This document shows positions 35,681 through 44,758 of a DNA stretch of 64,000 nucleotides, one piece after another. The notes below the pieces were generated by a model. That model ran no database searches and was not told the DNA's origin. It saw only the letters and a program-made list of their open reading frames with translations. Both the position numbers and the translations under genes were made by a program. Source of the DNA: Niastella sp. OAS944 (GTDB lineage Bacteria > Bacteroidota > Bacteroidia > Chitinophagales > Chitinophagaceae); NCBI GenBank assembly GCA_024809215.1, contig JANUBW010000002.1, positions 62,001-126,000 on the forward strand. Reading direction: 5' to 3'. How positions within the stretch are numbered: position 1 is the first letter of the stretch; every line of letters begins with the position of its first letter.

Positions 35681-37702
35681 ATGATCAGAAGAAAAAAGAA
35701 AACAAACCTGGTAAAAGAATTCCTTGAAAAAGGCCACTCGGTTTCAATAAAAGACCGGGAGGAAGCCCTGAATTATCTGGTGGCTTTTGTGGCAATGATA
35801 CGCCCTAACTTACCTGAATTTGAAAAGGCCAATAAGAAGTTTGCGGAAACCATACAATTTGTGCATCAGCACCCATCGGTACTTAACAACCTGCGTATTG
35901 CTATTATGGCGCAGCTCATCAATAGCAACCTGGTGCCCATGCTCACAGAAAGCGGCATCACGATATCACGCGGTGCAGGCCGCGAATTATATGCCCGGCT
36001 AAAACATAAGTTCTTACCGGCAGCGCAAGACCCTAACGATTTCTTATACCTGTTGAACCGCATCTTTTTTAAACATAACGATTATGAATGGGTTGAACAG
36101 ATTGGCCGCGAAAAATGGTTGCACTTCTTTGAACTGATCAAATTATCATTTTCAGGCAATGATCCAATTATTATTAAGCAGGCCATTCTTTCCTTACAGA
36201 TCTTAAGCGCCAGGGTAGCCCAACTGGGTTGGGAAAATGAGATCACCCATCATACACCGCCGCGCTGGCAACCACCCAATAATCCTTTTGCAGTTCAGCA
36301 ACACCTGGTTTACCAGATAAAAGAACTGGTGCTGCGGCATAACCAAAGCCCCGAAACGGTTCGCGAGCTGGCCCTGGAATTAAATGAAATACTGGCCCAG
36401 TGTAATGAGCTGGTACAGCAAATTCGCAACGAAACGGCCGATAAAGGCACCAGCCTGTCGCAAACTTTTATTCTATTCCAAATAGAGCAAAAGCTGAACC
36501 GTATGGTGCTGTTGCTCGACATAGCTGATGCCGATGAAAAGATAAACCTAAGCCGGTTTGCCAATATGTTCATTACGGTTGTGCGCAATGAGAACCGTAA
36601 GAACAGTATCAGGGAATTTTTATCACAAACAACCGGTTACCTGGCCTACCAAATTGCAGAACATAAGGGAAAGAAAGGAAGCAAATACATTACTTCATCA
36701 CCGTTGGAATATTTTCAAATGATCTGGAGCGCCATGTGGGGCGGTTTGATCATTTGTTTTGTGGCCATCTTTAAAAACCTGCTGGGTTTGCTACACCTGG
36801 CGCCCTTTTGGGCTGGTTTTGTATATAGCATTAATTACAGCTTGGGGTTTGTTGCCATTGAAGAAACAAAGGCAACGCTGGCAACCAAGCAACCCGCATT
36901 TACCGCAAGCGCTGTAGCCAGTTCGTTAGATACCAGTAAAAGCGATGAACCGCCTAACCTGTATAACCTGGCGGTAACGGTATCAAAAGTGAGCCGCAGC
37001 CAGATCGCTTCATTTATTGGTAACCTTATTATTGTTTTTCCGGTTACCTGGCTGCTGGCCTGGCTCTACGACTGGTTGTTTGGCCATCCATTGGTAGCCG
37101 GCGAAAAAGCTGTACAATTATTACAGGATCAGCATCCCTGGCAAAGCCTTTCTTTACTATATGCCTGCAATACCGGCTTCTTTCTGTTCTTTAGCGGCAT
37201 TATTGCCGGTTATGTACAAAATAAAATAAACTACGGCCGCATAGGCAAAAGGCTTACCGAGCACCCGGTTTTACGGTTATCGCTTCCGCAAAGCAGGTTG
37301 CAGCGAATGGCGGAATATGTAAATAAGAACGGAGGCAGTTTGGCCGGTAATATTTCGTTGGGAATTTTTCTTGGCACCGCAGGCATTGTAGGTAAAATAT
37401 TTGGTATACCTTTCGATATCAGGCACATTACCATTTCAGCGGCCAACACTTCTTTGGGAGCTTATGGAATAGGTTGGGAACATATTAACTACCGATACCT
37501 GGCCAATGTGGTAGCAGGCGTACTGGGTATAGGGTTCCTGAACTTTTTGGTGAGCTTTTCCCTGGCCTTCTTTGTAGCAGTACGTTCGCGCGGCATCAGG
37601 CTAAAAGATTATCCTGGCTTTTTACGCATCTTATGGAAATATTTTCGCAGCAACCCGCTTGACTTTATAAGACCCCGAAAACGAAGGACCGAAACAACAT
37701 AA
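35681..37702 (+). CDS. Gcr-type 'site-specific recombinase' family membrane protein
   Basis: 673 residues. The N-terminal part is soluble and helical (LYLLNRIFFKHNDYEWVEQIGREKW is a family-like segment), and the C-terminal half has about six to seven transmembrane helices (about 350-395, 440-470, 495-520, 550-570, 600-640). This matches the family named SpecificRecomb/Gcr after a neisserial gene, whose recombinase activity is doubtful because no tyrosine- or serine-recombinase catalytic site is present. It ends 35 nt before hutG and may be co-transcribed with it. The real function is unknown. Confidence 0.75.
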   Translation: MIRRKKKTNLVKEFLEKGHSVSIKDREEALNYLVAFVAMIRPNLPEFEKANKKFAETIQFVHQHPSVLNNLRIAIMAQLINSNLVPMLTESGITISRGAGRELYARLKHKFLPAAQDPNDFLYLLNRIFFKHNDYEWVEQIGREKWLHFFELIKLSFSGNDPIIIKQAILSLQILSARVAQLGWENEITHHTPPRWQPPNNPFAVQQHLVYQIKELVLRHNQSPETVRELALELNEILAQCNELVQQIRNETADKGTSLSQTFILFQIEQKLNRMVLLLDIADADEKINLSRFANMFITVVRNENRKNSIREFLSQTTGYLAYQIAEHKGKKGSKYITSSPLEYFQMIWSAMWGGLIICFVAIFKNLLGLLHLAPFWAGFVYSINYSLGFVAIEETKATLATKQPAFTASAVASSLDTSKSDEPPNLYNLAVTVSKVSRSQIASFIGNLIIVFPVTWLLAWLYDWLFGHPLVAGEKAVQLLQDQHPWQSLSLLYACNTGFFLFFSGIIAGYVQNKINYGRIGKRLTEHPVLRLSLPQSRLQRMAEYVNKNGGSLAGNISLGIFLGTAGIVGKIFGIPFDIRHITISAANTSLGAYGIGWEHINYRYLANVVAGVLGIGFLNFLVSFSLAFFVAVRSRGIRLKDYPGFLRILWKYFRSNPLDFIRPRKRRTETT

Positions 37703-37737
37703 TTCATCACAGGGCAAAACACATTAAATACTTCCAG

Positions 37738-38832
37738 ATGAAACATTTCAAATTCTACAACAAGCACGATGTACTGAACCTTACAAGAATACGCCGTTTT
37801 GAGACCAAACTGGGGGAAAGCGTTCATGTACTACCAGAGAAAACCGACCTGGAAACCGCCTTACAGCAATCAACGGCAAAGTATGTAGTTTTTGGAATTC
37901 CGGAAGATATTGGCATTCGCGCCAACCATGGCACCGGCGGCGCCGACTCGGCCTGGCTACCGTTCCTTTCGGCTTTCTTAAACCTGCAAAGCAATGATTT
38001 TTTAAATGGGGAAGAAATACTGCTGTTAGGACAATTCAACTTCACCGAATTGAGCGAGCTGATAGAACAAAATGCCTATGGCTATGAAGAAAAGATAGAT
38101 GCTTACCGGCATGCTGTAGTAACAATTGATGATGCCGTTGAAGAACTGGCCAAGATCATTTCTACCCATAATAAAATTCCTATAGCCATTGGCGGCGGCC
38201 ATAACAATGCCTACCCATTGATAAAAGGGGTAGCCAAAGGGCTGCACAAAGCAGGAGTTTTACCTTTAGCACAAATCAATTGTATCAATCTCGATGCGCA
38301 TTCCGATTTTCGTCCGTCGGAGGGCAGGCACAGTGGCAATGGTTTTCGTTATGCTGAAGAGGATGGCTATATGCAGAAGTACTGTGTTGTTGGGTTGCAC
38401 GAAAACTATCTGCCACAAAACGTATGGCTCGATATTGTAAACAACCCCTTCCTTGATTTTATTACCTACGAAGATATCTTCATCCTGGAAAAAAGGAATT
38501 TCATTCAGGCCATAGCCCATGCCATCAGTTTTACCGAAGAAAATTTTACCGGCATCGAGCTCGACCTCGATTGTATTGAAAATACCTTATCGAGCGCTAT
38601 GACGCCATCGGGCATTTTACCATTACATGCCCGCCAGTATGTAACTTTAGCAGCCCGCGAAAGCCAGGTTGCCTATTTACATATTTGTGAAGGCGCTACC
38701 CGCCTTGCCGATGGTCGAAGCGACGATAGTACTGGTAAACTGATCAGTTACCTGGTGAGCGACTTTGTTAAAGCACACGAAGAATATAGTGATGCATACC
38801 AGGCGGAACTTAGAAAGGAATCCCAAGATTAA
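37738..38832 (+). CDS. hutG: Formimidoylglutamase (arginase family)
   Basis: 364 residues. A ureohydrolase-fold enzyme that would hydrolyse N-formimino-glutamate to glutamate and formamide, ending the hut pathway. Manganese ligands are visible: GGGHNNAYP (His155), LDAHSDFRP (Asp186, His188, Asp190) and IELDLDCIENT. The C-terminal half carries SGILPLHARQYV. The last 23 nt overlap the 3' end of the convergent patatin gene. Agmatinase or another amidinohydrolase would be the alternative on sequence alone, but the hut context argues for formimidoylglutamase. Confidence 0.92.
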   Translation: MKHFKFYNKHDVLNLTRIRRFETKLGESVHVLPEKTDLETALQQSTAKYVVFGIPEDIGIRANHGTGGADSAWLPFLSAFLNLQSNDFLNGEEILLLGQFNFTELSELIEQNAYGYEEKIDAYRHAVVTIDDAVEELAKIISTHNKIPIAIGGGHNNAYPLIKGVAKGLHKAGVLPLAQINCINLDAHSDFRPSEGRHSGNGFRYAEEDGYMQKYCVVGLHENYLPQNVWLDIVNNPFLDFITYEDIFILEKRNFIQAIAHAISFTEENFTGIELDLDCIENTLSSAMTPSGILPLHARQYVTLAARESQVAYLHICEGATRLADGRSDDSTGKLISYLVSDFVKAHEEYSDAYQAELRKESQD

Positions 38833-41071
38833 TATACCACTGCAGCTTATTCGTTTGATCGCTATACATGGTGCTTATTTCAAGCGGCCCTAATGCGAAG
38901 TTGTACGAGTAGGTGAGTGAGTAGCCCGACAAAAAACTTGGGTTAGTGAAAAACTGGCTTGTACTTATAAAGTTAGTAAACAACACATTGGCCCTGGCGG
39001 TAAAATAAGAGCTGGCAAACGCATTAACTCGAATACCACCCTGTAACATAGCCACCGAAGGCGTGTACAGGGTGCCTTCCTGTAAACCGGCAAAAGTGAT
39101 CTGGTTGCGGTAAAGCTTTGTTAACCCGCCAATGGCAAACTCGTTCATGATGTTACGTTGATAGTCGAAGTTTATTCCACCCTGGCCGTTCAACAAAAAC
39201 GTAGTACGTCGGCCTACAGTAATATAACTCTCTACATCCAGCGTAGTTCGCAGGTATGGATAGGTGCTCACGCGGCTGGTGTCGCTATCCTGATCAACAG
39301 GCACACCGTTCGACAGGAAAGTTACATTCGGGTGCTGATCGAATACCCGGCCGGCCTCGCCATAGATCTTTACACCATTCTTTGGAAAAACGGCCCTATC
39401 GAGCGAGTTATGCGATATAAAACCAAACAGTGTATTGAAGTTGTTGCTGCCTTTAAATTCAACCCCCTTCGAGATCTTGGGCGTATAATGCACCCATTCG
39501 AACCGGTGGCCCGCGCCAATACTAAAATTACGCGTAGGGGAGAACTGGAACTTTTCACCTATTCTGGCATATGTTTGTTTGTACAATCCATCCTGTTTGT
39601 ATTGATCGTACGTATTTACCTCAAAGCGATCGAACTGGGTTTCCCCTACCAACGCAAAGTTCTTTAAGCGCCCAAGATATTGCAGGTGCTCGCCTCTGAT
39701 ACGAAAGCTTTCCCCGATATTGACAGTTACAAGACTTCGTGAATTGGTAATGAAAAAATTTCTTGCTGTAATATTGCCAATGATGCCTATTCCCGTAAAC
39801 CGGTTGTAATGAATACCCAGTTTCGCAAACGTGAACGGGTTTTCAGTTACTTCAAAAACGATCTTACAGGTACCATCGGGCTGGGGTACCAGTGAATATA
39901 TAATACGGCTGTAATAGCGGGTGCCATAAGCCTGGCGAACCATGTTCGAAAGCTTATGCGCCGTATAGGTGCGGTTCAGTTCAAGGTTCATGGTATGTAC
40001 AAAGAATTCGGAAGAAGTTCTTTCTACGCCATGTACTTCATACGATGAAATAACAGCAGTGTTTACCAATGGCAGCCGGTCCTTTTTAAGCGGCGCCGGC
40101 CCATAGATCGCATTCAGCGAATCGGCCAGCTGTTTAAACCGGGGATATAATCTACGGCCTTCTTCAATACCCAGGTTTAAGATGGCATTGCCATCGCCAA
40201 AGCTGCCCATATTATACCTTTCCATTTTGAGTGGAATATAAATATCACATTGCGGCACTTCTGTCTTGGCATCTTCCGCCTCTCTAAAAAAAGCGATCTG
40301 TAATAAGATCTGTAACGCGTTGCGTACTTTTTCAGAAGGTAATAAACCGGTGGCCACATTACTGCCTATAACTATATCGGCGCCCATTTCTTTTACATCA
40401 CGCACGGGGAAGTTGCGTACAACGCCACCATCAACCATACGGCGGCCATTAAAATCAACAGCGGTAAATACCGAGGGAATAGCCATACTTGAGCGGATGG
40501 CCGAAATAATTTCTCCTTCCTTCATCACTACGGCTTCGCCGGTGCCTACATCGGTAGCAATACAACGAAATGGAATACTGAAACGGGAGAAATCTTTTTG
40601 TTGATGTACGGGAAAGTATAGTTCGGAGAACTTGAGCCATAATTCCTGCCCCTGCAACAGGCCGCTGGGCAATCTGAAATTGTTATTTTGCCAGGGAAGC
40701 TCTATTACATATTTAGAATACTCATCTTTTTCTTCCATGAAAATACTGCGCAGGGAAGACTGGTTGCTGAGCAGCAGGTCCCAATCGATGGTGCGTGTAA
40801 TTTTTTCAATACTGTCGGCCGTGTAACCAATGGCGTATAAACTGCCTATGATACTACCCATACTGGTGCCGGTTATATAATCTACATTCAGTCCGGCGCT
40901 GTCAATTGCTTTTAAAATACCGATATGAGCAAGTCCTTTAGCACCACCGCCACTAAGGGTTACGCCTATACGCGGGCGTTGAGGCAGTGGTTGAGCCGGA
41001 GTTTGGGACAAAGCTGTTTGTACCAGTAAAAAAAAGCAAATCAATACGGGTTTGTATCCTTTGACTATCAT
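38810..41071 (-). CDS. Patatin-like phospholipase with outer-membrane barrel (PlpD-like)
   Basis: 753 residues from the Met at 41071; the longer upstream frame translates only repeat sequence. A signal peptide (about 1-23) is followed by a patatin domain with oxyanion loop SGGGAKG (40-46), nucleophile GTSMG (Ser70) and VDGGVV (catalytic Asp). Then come one POTRA-like unit (VHGVERTSSEFFVHTMNLELNRTYTAHKLSNMVRQAYGTRYYSRIIYSL) and a C-terminal 16-strand-type barrel ending IPF. This is the type Vd layout, where the barrel inserts in the outer membrane and presents the lipase. The barrel end has the expected terminal aromatic residue. Convergent with hutG (23-nt overlap). Confidence 0.92.
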   Translation of the reverse strand: MIVKGYKPVLICFFLLVQTALSQTPAQPLPQRPRIGVTLSGGGAKGLAHIGILKAIDSAGLNVDYITGTSMGSIIGSLYAIGYTADSIEKITRTIDWDLLLSNQSSLRSIFMEEKDEYSKYVIELPWQNNNFRLPSGLLQGQELWLKFSELYFPVHQQKDFSRFSIPFRCIATDVGTGEAVVMKEGEIISAIRSSMAIPSVFTAVDFNGRRMVDGGVVRNFPVRDVKEMGADIVIGSNVATGLLPSEKVRNALQILLQIAFFREAEDAKTEVPQCDIYIPLKMERYNMGSFGDGNAILNLGIEEGRRLYPRFKQLADSLNAIYGPAPLKKDRLPLVNTAVISSYEVHGVERTSSEFFVHTMNLELNRTYTAHKLSNMVRQAYGTRYYSRIIYSLVPQPDGTCKIVFEVTENPFTFAKLGIHYNRFTGIGIIGNITARNFFITNSRSLVTVNIGESFRIRGEHLQYLGRLKNFALVGETQFDRFEVNTYDQYKQDGLYKQTYARIGEKFQFSPTRNFSIGAGHRFEWVHYTPKISKGVEFKGSNNFNTLFGFISHNSLDRAVFPKNGVKIYGEAGRVFDQHPNVTFLSNGVPVDQDSDTSRVSTYPYLRTTLDVESYITVGRRTTFLLNGQGGINFDYQRNIMNEFAIGGLTKLYRNQITFAGLQEGTLYTPSVAMLQGGIRVNAFASSYFTARANVLFTNFISTSQFFTNPSFLSGYSLTYSYNFALGPLEISTMYSDQTNKLQWYINLGIPF

Positions 41072-41246
41072 AAATAAAATCACAAATCTCAAATGACAAG
41101 ATCCAAAAAAGTAAACCCAAAACACAAATTGCAAATCCCAAAGAAATCACAAAACTCAATTCCAAATACTTAGCAAGCCCTGGTCTATGGGAGTTGGATT
41201 TTTGTACTTTTTATTTGGTTCTTGGTGCTTGAAGTTTGAGATTTTT
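41072..41246. repeat. Degenerate foldback repeat, ccaagatcc/ttggtgctt family
   Basis: It runs from the patatin start codon (words cacaaatctcaaatgacaag, aaacacaaattgcaaatccc) to six bases before the GNAT stop codon (tttatttggttcttggtgct, gaagtttgagattt). It fills the whole 175-nt gap between two minus-strand genes. Confidence 0.88.
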
Positions 41247-41696
41247 TTAATGCATTAACTCAAAATGACAGTTCATTTCAACATCATCTATGAGGGCGCC
41301 CATTTTGCGGTAAAATGCAATTGCCGGTTTGTTCCAGTTAGAAACCTGCCAGCGTACTTTTACGCAATGCGTGGCTTTCGCATGGTCAATAACTGTTTGC
41401 AGCAACCGTGTACCTATGGCTTGCCCCCGTGCCGACTCTACTACATAAAGATCATCGAGATAAAGTGCTTTACCCGTCCAGGAGAAATAAGCGAAGAACC
41501 AGGCCGCATAACCAACGATCTTTTGATTGTCATCTACAGCAACAAAACATTGGAACAAATTGTTGTCTGCTTTCATCTGTTCCACCGAATTTGTTACCCT
41601 TTCTGGTGTTTTTTGATACAAAGCAAATTCATGGATCAAATGAATGATTGCCGGGTAGTCAGCCTCCGTTCCTTTGCGGATGGTAATACTATTCAT
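41247..41696 (-). CDS. GNAT-family N-acetyltransferase
   Basis: 149 residues. An N-acetyltransferase fold with the acetyl-CoA loop ESARGQAIGTRLLQTVIDHAK (about 85-105) and the beta-bulge strand ALYLDDLYVV before it. NWNKPAIAFYRKMGA is the usual C-terminal motif. The sequence around KTPERVTNSVEQMKAD and the motif order resemble diamine/spermidine N-acetyltransferases, but the substrate cannot be fixed from sequence. It is downstream of the ABC-F gene on the same strand. Confidence 0.9.
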   Translation of the reverse strand: MNSITIRKGTEADYPAIIHLIHEFALYQKTPERVTNSVEQMKADNNLFQCFVAVDDNQKIVGYAAWFFAYFSWTGKALYLDDLYVVESARGQAIGTRLLQTVIDHAKATHCVKVRWQVSNWNKPAIAFYRKMGALIDDVEMNCHFELMH

Positions 41697-41714
41697 GGGA
41701 TGGTTTTTTAAGGG

Positions 41715-41836
41715 TAGAACTGAGGTCTGATATCTGAGGTCGGATGTCAGAAGTCAGAGGTCAGAAAATACAGTTCTGCATTTTCAGACTTCCGACTTCA
41801 GGCTTCTGACTTCAGGCCTCAGACTTCGGACATCAG
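41715..41836. repeat. Degenerate foldback repeat, gaagtcagag/ctctgacttc family
   Basis: The left arm is aggtctgatatctgaggtcg then gatgtcagaagtcagagg. The right arm is tcagacttccgacttcagg, cttctgacttcaggcctcag. The TGA stop of the ABC-F gene (minus strand) is inside its outermost word (ccTGAtgtccgaag). Confidence 0.92.
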
Positions 41837-43836
41837 GATTGCGCTTCCAGCTCCATTATCTTCTCAAACACCTCCTCATATTGTTTATTCGCCAGCTTCA
41901 ATTCCTCGCTCACTTTTTTGTATTCTGTTTCTGTTTGAACAAACTTATTGCGGTCTGAATAAGTATCCGGCGCCGTTAACTGGGCCTCCAGTGTTGTTTT
42001 TTGTTTGTTCAGTTGGGCTATCTTTTCCTCGAGCTGCTGAAACACTTTTTGCTGTTTCTGCAACTCCTTTTTCAGTTCTTTATTAATGGGGCCCTGAGGT
42101 TTTACCTCCACTACGGGCTGTTTAACTTCCTGAACCGGCTCTGCCTTTTTTGCTACAGGTTCCTGTTTTTTATTTCCGCCCTCTTTTTGACCACCGGCCG
42201 CCTCAGCCCGTTGCTTTTGTCTTTCTTTCCATTCGTTCCATTCTTCATAACCACCGCTAAAGGTCTTTATTTCGTGGTTATCAATTTCCCAAATGGTATT
42301 GGCCACTTTCGATACAAAATACCGGTCGTGGCTAACGAAGATCAGGCTGCCTTCATATTTGTTCAAAGCTTCGATCAACAGTTCAACCGAGTGTAGATCG
42401 AGGTGGTTGGTAGGCTCATCGAGCATCAGGAAATTCGCTTTGCTGATGATGGTCTTCGCCAGTGCTATCCGGGCTTTTTCACCACCGCTCAATACTTTGA
42501 TCTTTTTATCAATATCATCGCCGCCAAACAAAAAACAACCAAGCAGGGTACGTAACTCCTGTTCGGTTTTCTGGCTGCCGGCCGCCTTCATTTCTTCTAT
42601 GAGGGTATTGTTTACATCCAGCGCCTCTAACTGGTGCTGGGCATAAAAGCTTTCATCAACGTTATGGCCCCATTTGCGATCACCGGTAAACGACTCGGTG
42701 CCGGCAATGATGCGCAGCAGGGTAGATTTTCCTTTACCGTTTGCACCAATGAGCGCGATCTTATCGCCCCGGTTTATTTCGGCATGTGCGTCTTCAACGA
42801 TCGTATTATTACCAAACTTTTTGGTGATGTGTTTCAACTCGCACAATACTTTTCCGGGTACTTTATCTACCTGAAAGTTGATGCGGATGTTGGGGCGCTC
42901 AATGGCCACATCTTCAATACGGTCGAGCTTTTCGAGGCGCTTCATGGCACTTTGCGCAGCAGCGGCTTTTGAAGCCTTTGCCTTGAACCGCTCAATAAAG
43001 CGTTCCTGCTGGCGAATATAATCCTGCTGGTTCTCAAATGCCCGTTGCTGCAATTCAACCCGCTGCACCTTCTCCGTTTCATAATAGGTGTAGTTGCCAT
43101 TATAAATATGCAGCTGCCGTTGGTATACCTCAACTATTTTGGTAACCATACGGTCGAGGAAATATTTATCGTGGCTTACGATAACTACCGAACCCTGGTA
43201 ATGGATCAGGTATTTTTCGAGCCATTCAATTGAAGGAAGGTCAAGGTGGTTGGTAGGCTCATCAAGCAGTAACAGGTCGGGCGCCTGCAAGATCATTTTG
43301 GCCAGCAAAACCCGCATCCGCCAGCCACCACTGAATTCGCGGTAGGGTCGTTGCAGATCGGCATTCGAAAAGCCAAGCCCCTGTAAAACCTCTTCGGTCT
43401 TATGGTGAATGTTGTACCCGTCGAGGGTATCCATTTCGTGTAAGCGGTCGGAATATTTGTGTAACAGGGCATCGGTTTCGGCCTGGCTGATACCGCTGGT
43501 AGGGGAGTTTTCGAGCTGTTTGCCCAGCTCTTCAATTTCCTTTTCCAGTTGCATTACCCGCTCAAAGGCGCCAAGCGCTACCTGTAAAATGGAATCCGAG
43601 GTATCAAAACTTAACAGATCCTGGTGCAAATAGCCGATAGACGTGTTGCGGCTGCGTTCCACCGTACCTTCCGAGGCCTGGTACTGACCTACTAAAAGCT
43701 TTAATAAGGTTGATTTTCCGGTTCCGTTATAACCAATTAAACCTATACGTTCGTTGGGTTGAATATGCCAGGTTGCATCTTCTACAATTGCCCGGGCCCC
43801 AAATTCAAAAGTTACGTTCGTTAATCCTGCCAGCAT
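41833..43836 (-). CDS. ABC-F family ATPase (ribosome-associated, Uup/YheS-like)
   Basis: 667 residues, two nucleotide-binding domains without membrane segments. Walker A motifs are GYNGTGKST (35-43) and GANGKGKST; signatures EFSGGWRMRVLLAK and LSGGEKARIALAK; Walker B/ABC-F motifs LLDEPTNHLD and MLDEPTNHLD. A linker between domains (YQRQLHIYNGNYTYYETEKVQR..., about 235-315) and a C-terminal coiled coil after a Pro/Lys/Glu-rich spacer (about 540-667) are like Uup. Expected to act on ribosomes during translation; an antibiotic-resistance role is not indicated. It is followed by the GNAT gene. Confidence 0.93.
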   Translation of the reverse strand: MLAGLTNVTFEFGARAIVEDATWHIQPNERIGLIGYNGTGKSTLLKLLVGQYQASEGTVERSRNTSIGYLHQDLLSFDTSDSILQVALGAFERVMQLEKEIEELGKQLENSPTSGISQAETDALLHKYSDRLHEMDTLDGYNIHHKTEEVLQGLGFSNADLQRPYREFSGGWRMRVLLAKMILQAPDLLLLDEPTNHLDLPSIEWLEKYLIHYQGSVVIVSHDKYFLDRMVTKIVEVYQRQLHIYNGNYTYYETEKVQRVELQQRAFENQQDYIRQQERFIERFKAKASKAAAAQSAMKRLEKLDRIEDVAIERPNIRINFQVDKVPGKVLCELKHITKKFGNNTIVEDAHAEINRGDKIALIGANGKGKSTLLRIIAGTESFTGDRKWGHNVDESFYAQHQLEALDVNNTLIEEMKAAGSQKTEQELRTLLGCFLFGGDDIDKKIKVLSGGEKARIALAKTIISKANFLMLDEPTNHLDLHSVELLIEALNKYEGSLIFVSHDRYFVSKVANTIWEIDNHEIKTFSGGYEEWNEWKERQKQRAEAAGGQKEGGNKKQEPVAKKAEPVQEVKQPVVEVKPQGPINKELKKELQKQQKVFQQLEEKIAQLNKQKTTLEAQLTAPDTYSDRNKFVQTETEYKKVSEELKLANKQYEEVFEKIMELEAQS

Positions 43837-43982
43837 AAATTTTTACATCAAATGATCTGCAAAAATATAACAAATAAGGCCGTTGTGAAAGATAATAGCC
43901 AAAGTTGATGCACAGAAAGTTGCGAAAGGTCAATTCATACGAAATCCCCTGTATATGAACCAGTAATGTTAGCTTATTCTTT

Positions 43983-43990
43983 TATCTTTG
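43983..43990 (+). promoter_or_regulatory. -7 box upstream of the DUF3347 gene
   Basis: TATCTTTG matches TAnnTTTG. No TTTG -33 box is visible at the right distance. The roughly 100-nt leader after it contains a small hairpin (ccgg aaat ccgg). Confidence 0.45.
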
Positions 43991-44096
43991 AACCATAAAA
44001 CCCCAGGTAAGGCTCGCAGCCCCGGAAATCCGGCAGGATTATTTCTGTGAATTGCCTACTGACCCTTATCCGGATCGAATACTAAACATTAACAGG

Positions 44097-44702
44097 ATGA
44101 AAAAAACGCTAATCGTAGTTATTTTACTAGCAGTAATTGTTTTGATTGCCCGCCCCTTTTTGTGCAAAAACGAGGATAAAAACACTGATAAAGCAGCCGC
44201 AGGCGAAAAACAAAAACCTTTATCGATCTCTGACAATAGCGATGTATTTAAACAGTCGTTCACCCAATTGCTCGATGCTTACAACAACCTGAAAGATGCG
44301 CTGGTAGCCAGTGATACAGCCAAAGCATCTGCCGCTGCGCTCACCCTGCGTACCGCTGCCGATAGCCTGAGAGTAAATGAAATTAAAGGTGACAGCACCG
44401 GAGTAATAAAGGAAACTGCCGTTACTTATACCAGCACCATCAGTGGTTCGGCCCAGGCTTTGGTAGCAGAAAAAGACCTGAAAAATAAAAGAAAAGAATT
44501 TGCAATGATAGCTGATGCCATGTATACCCTTATTCGCACGGTACGGTACAGCGGGCAAACTCCTTTGTACTGGGAATATTGCCCAATGGCTTTTGACAAT
44601 AAAGGGGCTTACTGGATCAGCAAAGAACGGGAGATAAAAAATCCCTACTTCGGTAGTGAAATGCTGAATTGCGGCTCGGTCGAGGATTCACTTAGCTATT
44701 AG
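44097..44702 (+). CDS. DUF3347-domain membrane-anchored protein
   Basis: 201 residues from the ATG at 44097; an upstream TTG would add fifteen residues without a signal-like sequence. The N-terminal hydrophobic anchor (LIVVILLAVIVLIARPFL) is followed by a helical domain with QSFTQLLDAYNNLKDALVASDTAKASAAALTLRTAADSL and the C-terminal YWEYCPMAFDNKGAYWISKEREIKNPYFGSEMLNCGS. The latter motif, with a CPMA and MLxCGx pair of Cys/Met, is typical of DUF3347 proteins linked to copper efflux and suggests metal binding. The TonB-dependent receptor starts 56 nt downstream. Confidence 0.85.
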   Translation: MKKTLIVVILLAVIVLIARPFLCKNEDKNTDKAAAGEKQKPLSISDNSDVFKQSFTQLLDAYNNLKDALVASDTAKASAAALTLRTAADSLRVNEIKGDSTGVIKETAVTYTSTISGSAQALVAEKDLKNKRKEFAMIADAMYTLIRTVRYSGQTPLYWEYCPMAFDNKGAYWISKEREIKNPYFGSEMLNCGSVEDSLSY

Positions 44703-44758
44703 GAGTAGTTTCCCGTTCACCGGTGTATGCCGGCAAACGAAAACGGAAACTCCTGCAC

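Noticed and set aside
39158-39667. 169-residue plus-strand frame opposite the patatin barrel
   Set aside because: Shadow of the minus-strand coding sequence; no domain or signal sequence.
41072-41134. Longer N-terminus for the patatin protein
   Set aside because: The added residues come from repeat words; the Met at 41071 begins a proper signal peptide.
43983-44096. Possible riboswitch in the leader of the DUF3347 gene
   Set aside because: A GC-rich hairpin and purine stretches are visible, but the conserved boxes of the cobalamin, TPP or FMN classes are not.
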